Assembly (NCBI RefSeq): GCF_000717335.1
Contig: NZ_JNYZ01000043.1
Coordinates: forward strand, 1 to 64,000
DNA: 64,000 bases
DNA from: Amycolatopsis jejuensis
GTDB taxonomy: Bacteria; Actinomycetota; Actinomycetes; Mycobacteriales; Pseudonocardiaceae
Reading direction: 5' to 3'
Part shown: piece after piece, positions 10,581 to 18,558 of the stretch
How positions within the stretch are numbered: position 1 is the first letter of the stretch
Layout of the letters: each line of letters begins with the position of its first letter
Made by a program: the position numbers and the translations under genes
The notes under the pieces: model-generated
Database searches by the model: none
Told to the model about the DNA's origin: nothing
Seen by the model: the letters and a program-made list of their open reading frames with translations, nothing else

Positions 10581-10963
10581 ATCAAGCACTGCGCCACCCC
10601 ACCATCGGTGAGCGGCCTCGCGTCGACCTGGAGGCAGGACGGCTCGTCGGCAGCCGCTGCGACGAATGTCAGGCGGTGGCCTGGCCCGGCCGCGCCGTGT
10701 GTCACCGCTGCGGCAGCGCGGAGGTCCGGGAGAGCCGGTTCGCCACCACCGCCACGATGCGGACGTGTACCGAGGTGATGGTTGGCCGTCCCGGCCTGGA
10801 CGTTCCGTACTGGCTGGCCCAGGTCGTGGTCGACGACAGTGGCCCGGTGCTGTTCGGGCGGCTCACCGGGATGAACGGGGCACCGGACCTGCCGTGCCCC
10901 GTCGACGTCAAGACGGGCGTGGACTCCTTCGGCGCCCCGACGTACTGGTTCGAACCGCGCTGA
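10571..10963 (+). CDS. DUF35 OB-fold / zinc-ribbon protein, thiolase partner
   Basis: 130 residues. A rubredoxin-like zinc ribbon with Cys30, Cys33, Cys44 and Cys47 precedes an OB-fold, the standard DUF35 arrangement. DUF35 proteins form complexes with SCP2-type thiolases, or with hydratases, in actinobacterial sterol and acyl-CoA degradation and are needed for their activity. The overlap with the thiolase gene supports the same pairing here. It ends 1 nt before the convergent IclR gene. Confidence 0.88.
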   Translation: MGLDQALRHPTIGERPRVDLEAGRLVGSRCDECQAVAWPGRAVCHRCGSAEVRESRFATTATMRTCTEVMVGRPGLDVPYWLAQVVVDDSGPVLFGRLTGMNGAPDLPCPVDVKTGVDSFGAPTYWFEPR

Positions 10964-10964
10964 C

Positions 10965-11807
10965 TCAGCTGGTGCGGATACGCTGCGAGATCTGCTCCGC
11001 GGTGTGCCGCACCAGCCCTTCGAACTCCGTGAGCCGCGCTTTGTCCAACCGCGACTCCGGACCGAGGACGCTCAGCGCAGCAACCACGAAACCACGGTCG
11101 TCGAGCACCGGCGCACTCACGCCGACCGCGCCGCTCACTCGCTCGCCCACGCTGTACGCGACCCCGGTCTGCTGGGTTTCCGCCAGCGCGGCCCGCAGCT
11201 CTGCCATGTCGACGATCGTGTTGGGCGTTTCCGGCCGCAGTTCAAGCGAGGACAGCAGCGCTTCCAGTTCCGCGGGCGGCATGAACGCCAGCAGGACCTT
11301 GCCCGCCGACCCGACGTGAATCCCTGCCGTCGCCCCGATTCCCGCCGTGTAGCGGATGGCGTGCGGGCTCGGCAGCTCGTGGATGCACAGCCTCGTGAAC
11401 CCGGCGCGCACGTGCACCATCACCGTTTCCTGCGTGCCGGACCGCAGGTGCTCCAGCTCGGCCTCGGCGTCGAACGGGAAGCCCGCCCGGCCGTCCACCA
11501 GCGCCGCCATCAGGCGGAAACAGCCGGGCCCGAGCCGGTACTCGCCGGTAGTTTCGTCCTGCAGCACCATGCCCTTGTTCTTCAAGGTGAGCAGGATGCG
11601 GTACGTGGTGGCCTTCGAAAGCTTGACCTCGACGCTGATGTCGCCGAGCGGCCGGGCCCCGCCCCCGAGCACCGACATGATGTCGACGGCCCGCGCCACC
11701 GACCGGACCGGGGCGACGCCGGAGGAAGCACTCGTCAACGCAGCCCCCGAATCCTCTTCTTCGAGCGGTGACCAGCTCAAAGCTGCGCCGACCTTACCAT
11801 CGGTCAC
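10965..11807 (-). CDS. IclR-family transcriptional regulator
   Basis: 280 residues. An N-terminal winged helix (about 30-95; SVARAVDIMSVL then LSKATTYRILLTL) precedes an IclR effector-binding domain (about 110-275) with IHVGSAGKVLLAF and GVAYSVGERVSGAVGVSAPV. The GTG start overlaps the stop of the B12-binding gene (GTGA), so it is the last gene of the mutase operon and regulates from inside the cluster. It has an extra 30-residue acidic/Ala-rich N-terminal tail. It is the best candidate for reading the 29-bp motif, because IclR members commonly control catabolic operons scattered over one locus. Confidence 0.9.
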   Translation of the reverse strand: MTDGKVGAALSWSPLEEEDSGAALTSASSGVAPVRSVARAVDIMSVLGGGARPLGDISVEVKLSKATTYRILLTLKNKGMVLQDETTGEYRLGPGCFRLMAALVDGRAGFPFDAEAELEHLRSGTQETVMVHVRAGFTRLCIHELPSPHAIRYTAGIGATAGIHVGSAGKVLLAFMPPAELEALLSSLELRPETPNTIVDMAELRAALAETQQTGVAYSVGERVSGAVGVSAPVLDDRGFVVAALSVLGPESRLDKARLTEFEGLVRHTAEQISQRIRTS

Positions 11808-12223
11808 GACCGGCTACCGCCCGCCCCCAGCGCGAGCTTGCTCGCTTCGGCGAAGCCGTCCACCAGGTCCTCCCGGCTGGTGCTCGGCCCGAAGTACCGC
11901 CAGACGCCTTCGGCCAGCATGCGTTCGATCTCTGCTGGTTCCTCGATGCCCCCGGCGATCACCGGGATCTCCGCATCCTCGGCTTCGAGCGCCTTCGCGA
12001 CCTTGGTTGCGAAGTGCGCGAGCCCGCCGCTGAGGCAGCTGAGCCCGACGACGGCGGCGTCCTCGGCGATCGCGGTCTGCACGATCTGCTCGGTGGACAC
12101 CCGTTTGCCGAGATACACCACCTCGAAGCCGGCCGTGAGCAGATAGTTCGCGACGAGGTTGACGCCGACGTCGTGCCCGTCGAGGCCGACCTTCGCGAGC
12201 ACCACGCGGCTCCTGGTGGTCAT
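11804..12223 (-). CDS. cobalamin-binding subunit of an acyl-CoA mutase
   Basis: 139 residues forming a single B12-binding Rossmann domain. The lower-ligand motif is DGHDVG at residues 15-20 (His17 would coordinate cobalt), followed by the SxL loop (LSCLSGG) and the GG near IPVIAGG. It is the small subunit of a split methylmalonyl-CoA-mutase-type enzyme, as in methylmalonyl-, ethylmalonyl- or 2-hydroxyisobutyryl-CoA mutases. ATG overlaps the end of the large-subunit gene. Confidence 0.92.
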   Translation of the reverse strand: MTTRSRVVLAKVGLDGHDVGVNLVANYLLTAGFEVVYLGKRVSTEQIVQTAIAEDAAVVGLSCLSGGLAHFATKVAKALEAEDAEIPVIAGGIEEPAEIERMLAEGVWRYFGPSTSREDLVDGFAEASKLALGAGGSRS

Positions 12224-13773
12224 CGGTCGAATCCTTCCCGGGTGGCCGAAACGATGTCCTGGGTGGTCGCCCCGGCACGCAGGGCGGCGATGGTGGGTGG
12301 CAGCAGGTTGGCGGTACCGGCGGCAGCGTCCTCGACCGCGGTGAGTGCTTTGCGGAGTGCTTCCTCGTCACGGCGTTCCCGATGGGCCTGCATCCGCTTC
12401 CGCATGGATTCCTCGACCTCGGCGAAGTCGATCTCGCCCCGGCTGCTGCCGGTGAACAGCGACTGCCGGTCCGGGCTGCGCAGGATGTTCGTCCCCACCA
12501 TCTCCCGCTCGCCCTGTTCGAGCTGCCGCTGCCGGGTACCGCGCCGGTCGTCGATGAGCTGCTTGACGTACCCGCTCTTCACTGCGGCGAGCGCGCCACC
12601 GGCCTCGTTGAGCCGGTCAAGCTCCGCTTTGACCTGGGTCTGCAGGTATTCGTCGATTGCGGCGAGTTTGTGGCTGCCGTCCAGCGGGTCGAGCGACGTC
12701 AGCGCGCCGTGCTCGTGCGCGACGACTTCCATGGTGCGCAAGGCAAGCGCGGCCGCGTCGAGCGACGGGATGCGCAAGGCTTCGTCGTACGCGCTGGCAC
12801 ACAGGTAATCGACGCCGCCCAGCATCGAGCTGAGCACCGCCAGCGTGATCCGGGGGACGTTCACCAGCGGCTCGTCGGCCGTTTCGAGCCCGTGGGCGTA
12901 CCCCATCAGGCTCATCACCGGCTGGTCCTCGACCGCGAGCCCGTACCGCTCGCGCACCATGTCCGCCCAGATCATCCGGGCCGTGCGGAACAACGAGGCG
13001 CCGACGAACAAATCGCTGCGCTCGTTGAGGAAGAACATCATCTTGGTGAGGACATCGGCGACGGCGTATCCCCGCCGGACCAGTTCGTCGACGTACTCGA
13101 TGGCGTTGCCGAAGGCCACCGCGAGCGCTACGACCGGCCCGGCCCCGGCGACGTCGAGGTGGTTGGAGCACACCGTGATCGCCGCGCCGCCGAGGTTTTC
13201 GTCGATGGCGTAGGCAATGCAGTCGCACGCGATCCGCAGCGCCTGCTCCGGGGTGTGGATTTCGGTTCCCCGCGCGGTGAATTCCTTCAGCGGGTCGTTC
13301 TGCATGACCAGCCGGACGTCGGTGGCCCCCTGGTCGCGCAGGACGCAGGCAACCATCCCCATCCCGATGTGGCCGAGCGAATTGGCCAGCATGCCAAGGC
13401 TTTCCACCCGCTCGAAGTCCAGCTGCGCGCAGATCGCGGCGAAATCGTCCAGCGTGGAGCAGGACACTCCGGCGCGGCCGACCTGTGCGAAGGACAGCTC
13501 GTGGTCGGGATCGCAGCCGAGCTGCGACGGCAGGTCCGCGGCGAGCAGGAACGACTCCGCGCCGAGTTCCTGAAGCGCGCCAAGGCGTTCCGCGGTCATC
13601 TCCGGGGAGCCGAGGCCGGAGTACACCATGAACCGCGGCCGGTACGGACCCGGCGACTCGGTGCGCTCGGCAGCCCACTTACGCAGCGCAGGCGCACTGT
13701 GCTCGCCGTAGCTGCGCCGGATCGGAACCTTGCCGTCGTTCGCGAAGGTCACCTTTTCGCCCGAAACCGACAT
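12220..13773 (-). CDS. acyl-CoA mutase large (substrate-binding) subunit
   Basis: 517 residues from ATG at 13773 (MSVSGEKVTFAND). It belongs to the methylmalonyl-CoA mutase large-subunit family: a TIM-barrel with NSLGHIGMGMVACVLRDQG, a DPLDGSHK region, and a C-terminal linker. The segment PRFMVYSGLGSPEM corresponds to the substrate-pocket loop of methylmalonyl-CoA mutase and keeps a Tyr where 2-hydroxyisobutyryl-CoA mutase has Ile. Overall, however, it is divergent from true methylmalonyl-CoA mutases and from MutA, so the substrate is unknown. It needs adenosylcobalamin, supplied through the small subunit encoded next. A G-protein chaperone gene (MeaB type) is not in the window. Confidence 0.88.
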   Translation of the reverse strand: MSVSGEKVTFANDGKVPIRRSYGEHSAPALRKWAAERTESPGPYRPRFMVYSGLGSPEMTAERLGALQELGAESFLLAADLPSQLGCDPDHELSFAQVGRAGVSCSTLDDFAAICAQLDFERVESLGMLANSLGHIGMGMVACVLRDQGATDVRLVMQNDPLKEFTARGTEIHTPEQALRIACDCIAYAIDENLGGAAITVCSNHLDVAGAGPVVALAVAFGNAIEYVDELVRRGYAVADVLTKMMFFLNERSDLFVGASLFRTARMIWADMVRERYGLAVEDQPVMSLMGYAHGLETADEPLVNVPRITLAVLSSMLGGVDYLCASAYDEALRIPSLDAAALALRTMEVVAHEHGALTSLDPLDGSHKLAAIDEYLQTQVKAELDRLNEAGGALAAVKSGYVKQLIDDRRGTRQRQLEQGEREMVGTNILRSPDRQSLFTGSSRGEIDFAEVEESMRKRMQAHRERRDEEALRKALTAVEDAAAGTANLLPPTIAALRAGATTQDIVSATREGFDR

Positions 13774-13881
13774 GCTCGCAACCCCTGTCCGTGGTGCCAA
13801 GATCCGAAGTTTCGCACCTCGACACGGTGATTTCAATGTTACCGCGGCGGCGGGCGCCACGACCCTTGCCCACCCCTCAAC

Positions 13882-13910
13882 CGTATCGTACTATGAACTG
13901 ACCGTTTCAT
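13882..13910. promoter_or_regulatory. cluster operator, copy 2 (bidirectional promoter)
   Basis: On the minus strand: ATGAAAC, 14 nt (GGTCAGTTCATAGT), then ACGATACG. It lies in the 159-bp gap between the mutase operon and the divergent MFS-cyclase operon and could control both. Its right-hand GTTTCAT is followed by the MFS leader in the same way as copy 3 is followed by the nitrilase leader. Confidence 0.7.
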
Positions 13911-13932
13911 CTGTAGGAACGCGGGTGGTGTC

Positions 13933-15258
13933 ATGGACGACACGTCGACCGTCAGGAACCGAACCACCGGGCTCGGGGATCCGGTCGCCATTTCGCGGGG
14001 GAAGATCGCTTACGCCACGGTCGTGTGTTTTTTCGCCTGGACGTTTTCGGTCTACGACTACACGCTTTTCGGCACGCTGCTGCCGTTGATGGCCGCGGAT
14101 CTCGGCTGGTCCACGGCATTCAGCACGGCGATGAACACCTACGCCAGCATCGGCATGGTGCTCGGCACGCTGGCCATCGGCCCGATGCTCGACCGGCTGG
14201 GCCGCCGCAACTCCCTGCTCGCCACCACGGCCGGGGCGGGCATCAGCTCCGCGCTCACCGTGGTCGCGCCGAATGCCGGGATAATGGCGGTGATCCGCAC
14301 GTTCTCCGGCCTCGGGTACGCGGAAGAGGTCGCGAATTCGGTGTACCTCAAGGAACTCTACGGCAACCGCAAGAGCCAAGGTCTGCTGTACAGCTTCGTG
14401 CAGAGTGGTTTCCCGGTGGGCCTGCTGGTCGGTGCCGCGATTTCCAAGGCGCTGGTACCGGAATGGGGCTGGCGCAGTGCCTTCCTGGTGGGCCTTGCGC
14501 CCGCGGTGATCGTGGTGCTCCTCCGGGTCTGGCTGCCCGAAACGCCCGTGTTCGCCGCCATGAAACGAGCGCGGAAACTGCGCGCCGAAGGCAAGGAAGC
14601 CGAGGCGGGAGCGCTGGCCCGGCAGCACGGGCTGGAGATCAAGCGGATCGGCCGGTCGGCGTACCGGCAGCTGCTCGAACCCGGGATCCGGCGACACGCG
14701 TTGTTCCTCATCGCCGGATTCCTGTGCAATATGATCGGGCTGGCGATCTTTTCCATTCTCGGTACCACCGTGCTCACGCAAGCCAAACACGTCAATTTCG
14801 ACAACGCCTTGGTGCTGCTGCTGATTTCCAACGGCGGCGCGATCGTCGGCTACATTCTGCACGGTTTCCTCGGCGACCTCATTCCCCGCCGGATCGTGAT
14901 CGCGGGCGGCTGGCTGGTGTCCGGGATTGCTTTCACGGTGATGCTGATCGGCCCGGACAATCCGGGTTTCGTGCTCACCTGCTATTCGATCGGCCTGTTC
15001 TTCATGCTCGGCCCGTACGCCCCCTTGCTGTACTACATCAGCGAATCGTTCCCGGCGCACCTGCGCGGGGCAGGCGCTTCGGTGGTGAACGGAATGGGTC
15101 CGGTCGGGCTGATCGTGGGCTCCGGGCTGCTGACCATCCTGCTCCAATCCGGCCTGACCATGACCGCCGCCGCACTGATCGCCGGATCGGTGACCACCAT
15201 TGCGTCCGCGGGTTTCCTGCTCGGCGCGCGGGACAAGCTGGAAGGGGCACCGTCATGA
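13933..15258 (+). CDS. MFS transporter, organic-acid/sugar symporter type
   Basis: 441 residues, twelve predicted membrane segments. The signature between helices 2 and 3 is present (PMLDRLGRRNS), and the equivalent loop in the second half is FLGDLIPRR. The fold resembles the metabolite:H+ symporter and aromatic-acid transporter groups, which usually import substrates. Its place in the cluster suggests it imports the compound the enzymes degrade. ATG is preceded by GTAGGAACGCGG, and its stop overlaps the ATG of the cyclase gene. Confidence 0.87.
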   Translation: MDDTSTVRNRTTGLGDPVAISRGKIAYATVVCFFAWTFSVYDYTLFGTLLPLMAADLGWSTAFSTAMNTYASIGMVLGTLAIGPMLDRLGRRNSLLATTAGAGISSALTVVAPNAGIMAVIRTFSGLGYAEEVANSVYLKELYGNRKSQGLLYSFVQSGFPVGLLVGAAISKALVPEWGWRSAFLVGLAPAVIVVLLRVWLPETPVFAAMKRARKLRAEGKEAEAGALARQHGLEIKRIGRSAYRQLLEPGIRRHALFLIAGFLCNMIGLAIFSILGTTVLTQAKHVNFDNALVLLLISNGGAIVGYILHGFLGDLIPRRIVIAGGWLVSGIAFTVMLIGPDNPGFVLTCYSIGLFFMLGPYAPLLYYISESFPAHLRGAGASVVNGMGPVGLIVGSGLLTILLQSGLTMTAAALIAGSVTTIASAGFLLGARDKLEGAPS

Positions 15259-16211
15259 CCGACGGCGTCATGCCGGTCGCGGATCTGCTGCGCGACAGCC
15301 CCAGTAACTGGGGCCGGTGGGGAGCCGACGACGAGGTGGGCGCGCTGAACTACCTCACCCCTGAGATCGTGATCGAGGCAGCGCGGCTGGTTCGCAAGGG
15401 CGCCGTCTTCACGCTCCAGGCACCGATGGCCCACCCCGACGGCGACCCGGTGGTGGCCGGGCGGACCGGCGCGCAGCGGGAAATGGTGTGCGACAAGGTC
15501 AGCTACACCAGCGGCGACCTCGCCCCGTTCCCCGGCGGCATCGAATACGCCGACGACACCATGACGTGCTTCCTCCAGGGTTCCACACAATACGACGCGC
15601 TCGGCCATGCCTGGTACGACGATCGGCTCTGGAACGGTTACGACGCCGCCAGCACCGTCGGTGGCTTGAGCAAGGCCAGCGTCCTGCCCATTGCCGAACG
15701 CGGCGTCGTCGGGCGTGGGGTCCTGCTCGACCTGGCCCGGCATCGCGACAAGAAAGTGCTGGCCTCCGGCGAGACCTTCGGACTGGACGACCTGCTGTCC
15801 TGCGCCGAACAGCAAGGCGTGCAGCTGCGTCCGCGAGACATCGTGGTGCTCCGCACGGGCTGGATCGGCTGGTACTACACCGGCGGCCGGGACGACGTCA
15901 CCGGAACTCCCGAGCCCGGTCTCCAGTACAGCCGGGAGCTCGTGGAATGGTTCCACCGCACCGAAATCCCCAACCTGGTCACGGACACGATGGCGAACGA
16001 GGTCGCCGTCGACCCGGCGACCGGGATCGGGATCCCGTTGCACGGCGCGCTGATGCGCAACCTGGGTATCTCCATGACCGAGACAGCGCTGCTGGACGAG
16101 CTGGCCGCCGATTGCGCGGACGACGGTTGCTACGAATTCCTTTACGCCGCCGCGCCGCTGAAGGTCGTCGATGCGGCCGGTTCGCCGGTGAACCCGATCG
16201 CGATCAAGTAG
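15255..16211 (+). CDS. cyclase-family (PF04199) metal-dependent hydrolase 1
   Basis: 318 residues of the family that includes kynurenine formamidase and isatin hydrolase, enzymes that open or hydrolyse amide or lactam bonds using a bound metal. The usual HxGTHxDxPxH motif reads LQGSTQYDALGH (107-118): the first two His are Gln, while Asp and the last His remain. This is the long (about 310-residue) branch of the family, in which this motif form may be normal. Coupled to the MFS gene by a 4-nt overlap. Its TAG abuts the stop of the convergent paralog with no base between. Confidence 0.83.
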   Translation: MTDGVMPVADLLRDSPSNWGRWGADDEVGALNYLTPEIVIEAARLVRKGAVFTLQAPMAHPDGDPVVAGRTGAQREMVCDKVSYTSGDLAPFPGGIEYADDTMTCFLQGSTQYDALGHAWYDDRLWNGYDAASTVGGLSKASVLPIAERGVVGRGVLLDLARHRDKKVLASGETFGLDDLLSCAEQQGVQLRPRDIVVLRTGWIGWYYTGGRDDVTGTPEPGLQYSRELVEWFHRTEIPNLVTDTMANEVAVDPATGIGIPLHGALMRNLGISMTETALLDELAADCADDGCYEFLYAAAPLKVVDAAGSPVNPIAIK

Positions 16212-17156
16212 TCACTTCAGGACGACAGGGTTGACCGGCGCGCCAGTCGCGCCCACCACCTTGAGCGGCGCGGCCACGAACAGAAACCGGTACCGGCCGT
16301 CCTGAGCGCAGTCGGCGGCCAGCTCGTCCAGCGCGGCGATCTCGTGGAAGGTCACCCCAAGGTTGCGCATGAGGCTTTGGTGCAGCGGGAACACGACGTC
16401 GCTGTCCGGCTGCCGGGTCGCCTCGTTGGCCATCGTGTCGGTGACCAGCGCGGGGATTTCGGTGGCGTGGAACCACTCCACGAGATCGCGGCCGAACACC
16501 AGGCCCGGCTCGCGGTACGGCGTGGTCTCACCGGCGAACTTCCCATCGCGGAACGTGCCCAGCCAGCCGGTGCGGATCAGCAGGATGTCACCGGGTTCGA
16601 TGGTGACGTCCTGGCGCGCGGCGGTGTCGAGCAGTTCGGCGAGGCCGAAGTGATCGTCCGGGCCGAGCGCGTCGACCCCGGCGCGGCGGGCCAGGTCCAG
16701 CAGCACGCCCCTCCCGGCGATACCCCGTTCGGCGAGTGGCAGCACGCTGGCGTACCCGAGCGCGTCCACCGTCGTGCCCGCGGACTGTCCATTGTAGATC
16801 GTGTCGTCGTGCCACACGTGCCCGAGCGCGTCGGTGTGCGTGGCGCCTTGAAGGTTCATCACGATCATGTCGTCGGCGTACTCGCCACCACCGGCGAACG
16901 ATTCCTGTTTGCCCGCCACGTAACTCGACCGGTCACGGGTGTTGTACCGCTGCGGTTGCGCTCGTCCGGGCCACACCGCATCGCCTTCGGGGCTGCCGAT
17001 CCGCGTACCCAGCGTGAACACCCGGCCGTCCCGGACCTCGGCCACCCCGCGGAGCACGCGTTGCGCGGTGAGATGGTTCAGCGCGCCGACCTCGTCGCCG
17101 GGTCCCCATCGGCCCCAGTTCGTCGGCGTACCCGCAAGCAGCTCGCTCAACTCCAC
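16212..17156 (-). CDS. cyclase-family (PF04199) metal-dependent hydrolase 2
   Basis: 314 residues from GTG at 17156, which overlaps the end of the EthD-like gene by 10 nt. It is a clear paralog of the convergent neighbour: both begin with TP/SP-(T/S)NWGRWG, share DEVGALN, EYADD, VTDTMANE and LDELAADCA. Its metal motif is LQGATHTDALGH (102-113): the first His is Gln but the second is kept, unlike the paralog. Two related ring- or amide-opening hydrolases in one cluster imply two successive hydrolytic steps, or a heteromer. Confidence 0.83.
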   Translation of the reverse strand: MELSELLAGTPTNWGRWGPGDEVGALNHLTAQRVLRGVAEVRDGRVFTLGTRIGSPEGDAVWPGRAQPQRYNTRDRSSYVAGKQESFAGGGEYADDMIVMNLQGATHTDALGHVWHDDTIYNGQSAGTTVDALGYASVLPLAERGIAGRGVLLDLARRAGVDALGPDDHFGLAELLDTAARQDVTIEPGDILLIRTGWLGTFRDGKFAGETTPYREPGLVFGRDLVEWFHATEIPALVTDTMANEATRQPDSDVVFPLHQSLMRNLGVTFHEIAALDELAADCAQDGRYRFLFVAAPLKVVGATGAPVNPVVLK

Positions 17157-17620
17157 GACGGACCGGCTTTCCCCAGCACAGTCCGCTGCCGGATGGTGAC
17201 CTGCGGGGTGAACTCGTCGAAGCCCCGGACCCGGGCGAGCGCGTCGCTGTCCAGCACGTCGCGGTCGGCCATGTCGTAGGTGGCCAGGAAACGCCATACG
17301 TGGTCGAGGTCGTGCCACCGCCGTCCGCGCAGCAGCCCGGCGGGCGCGACGATGGGTACGTGCTTGGTGTTGTACCAATGGTGAAACGCCGCCAGATCGA
17401 TGTCCGGGTCCAGCTCGATCTCGATGGTGAACACGTACTGTGCGGACTCGGCCAGCGGCCGGGCGTCGTCCGCGGAGAAGATCTCCTCGTAGCGCGACCC
17501 GGATTCGGCTCGCTCCTCGCTTTCCCGCAACGTCATCCACGATCCGGCGCCCATCAGCACCTCGTACAGCGCGCGACTGTCCGTCGCCGTGTCGTGGGTG
17601 GTGACCTGCAGGTAGCTCAT
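17147..17620 (-). CDS. EthD/Dabb-like small ferredoxin-fold protein
   Basis: 157 residues. The central part (FTIEIELDPDIDLAAFHHWY then NTKHVPIVAPAGLLRGRRW) follows the pattern of EthD-like alpha/beta barrel proteins, where an Asp/His-Trp-Tyr-x(4)-His element lines a small pocket. Such proteins act as helper enzymes or decarboxylase/cyclase accessories in catabolic clusters. Exact function unknown. ATG overlaps the nitrilase stop, and the 3' end overlaps cyclase 2, so it is the middle gene of a three-gene operon. Confidence 0.68.
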   Translation of the reverse strand: MSYLQVTTHDTATDSRALYEVLMGAGSWMTLRESEERAESGSRYEEIFSADDARPLAESAQYVFTIEIELDPDIDLAAFHHWYNTKHVPIVAPAGLLRGRRWHDLDHVWRFLATYDMADRDVLDSDALARVRGFDEFTPQVTIRQRTVLGKAGPSWS

Positions 17621-18495
17621 CGCGGCCCGACCCGCCCGGCCTGCGACAGCGATTCGGTGATCTTGCCGTACAACTCGGGACGGCGATCCCGGTACAGCGT
17701 CAGGTAACGGCGCTGGGCCCGCAGGTCGGCGGCACGCATCGTGGCGCGGACGGCTTCCTCCTGATCGGTACCGGAAGCCGCCAAAGTGTCGCCGCTGGGA
17801 CCGGCAATTGCGCTACGGCCGTAGAAAACCTGGTCGCCGTCGGTGCCGGTGCGGTTGCAGCCGAGGAAGAACACGGCGTTCTCCATGCCGCGCGTCGCAC
17901 ATCGCTGGATGATGCTGTCCGGCGGCACCTTGCCCGGCTGCACCGCCGACGCCCACAGCGACACGATGATTTCGGCGCCACCCAGCGCTTGTACCCGCGC
18001 GAGTTCGGGGAAACGCACGTCGTAGCACAGGTTCAGCGCGATCGCGCCTAGCTCCGTTTCGTACACATCGACCGTGTCCCCGGCGATGTAGTACTCCTTC
18101 TCGTCGCGGCACGCGTGGACCTTGTGGTGGATCCCGGCCACTTCGCCCGACGGGTCCAGCAGTACGGCGCTGTTGTACAGCACCTCGGGGATCACCGGAT
18201 GCCGTTGCGAAATCCCTGCCACCACATAGGTTCCGGTTTCCCGGGCGGCTTCGCCGAGCGCGTCGGTGGTCGGCCCGGGTACCGGCTCGGACGCGGTATA
18301 CAGCTGTTCGGCGTACTCGTCGTCGCGCGGCGACTGGACGTAGCCGGTGTTGGCCAGCTCGGGGAACACGACGAGGTCGGCCCCGTATTCGTCCCGTTCC
18401 CGCCGGACGAAGTCCGCCATCCGTTTCGCGTTCTTCGCCGGTTCCAGCGGGACCGAACTGAATTGCACCAGGGACGCCCGGACTTCGTCACGCAT
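17617..18495 (-). CDS. nitrilase-superfamily carbon-nitrogen hydrolase
   Basis: 292 residues with the full catalytic triad: Glu46 (FPELANTGY), Lys125 (HHKVHA) and Cys157 (LNLCYDVRFPE). Most members of this branch are amidases or carbamoylases rather than true nitrilases. The start is ATG at 18495, preceded by GGAGG at good spacing; a longer frame upstream runs through the operator and has no ribosome site. It leads the operon nitrilase-EthD-cyclase 2, downstream of operator copy 3. A role in releasing ammonia from an amide intermediate is an inference. Confidence 0.88.
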   Translation of the reverse strand: MRDEVRASLVQFSSVPLEPAKNAKRMADFVRRERDEYGADLVVFPELANTGYVQSPRDDEYAEQLYTASEPVPGPTTDALGEAARETGTYVVAGISQRHPVIPEVLYNSAVLLDPSGEVAGIHHKVHACRDEKEYYIAGDTVDVYETELGAIALNLCYDVRFPELARVQALGGAEIIVSLWASAVQPGKVPPDSIIQRCATRGMENAVFFLGCNRTGTDGDQVFYGRSAIAGPSGDTLAASGTDQEEAVRATMRAADLRAQRRYLTLYRDRRPELYGKITESLSQAGRVGPR

Positions 18496-18510
18496 GTGTC
18501 GCCTCCAAAA

Positions 18511-18539
18511 ATGAAACAACCAGATCATAGGACGAAACG
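18511..18539. promoter_or_regulatory. cluster operator, copy 3
   Basis: ATGAAAC, 14 nt (AACCAGATCATAGG), then ACGAAACG. Same spacing as copies 1 and 2. It lies 15 bp upstream of the nitrilase start and 19 bp downstream of the end of the ABC transporter gene, so it can only serve the nitrilase operon. Confidence 0.7.
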
Positions 18540-18558
18540 CGTGGCCGGGCAAGGCGGG

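Noticed and set aside
13774..13932. Cobalamin riboswitch upstream of the B12-dependent mutase
   Set aside because: The gap is too short for a cobalamin riboswitch and is occupied by the operator motif; no B12-box-like sequence was seen.
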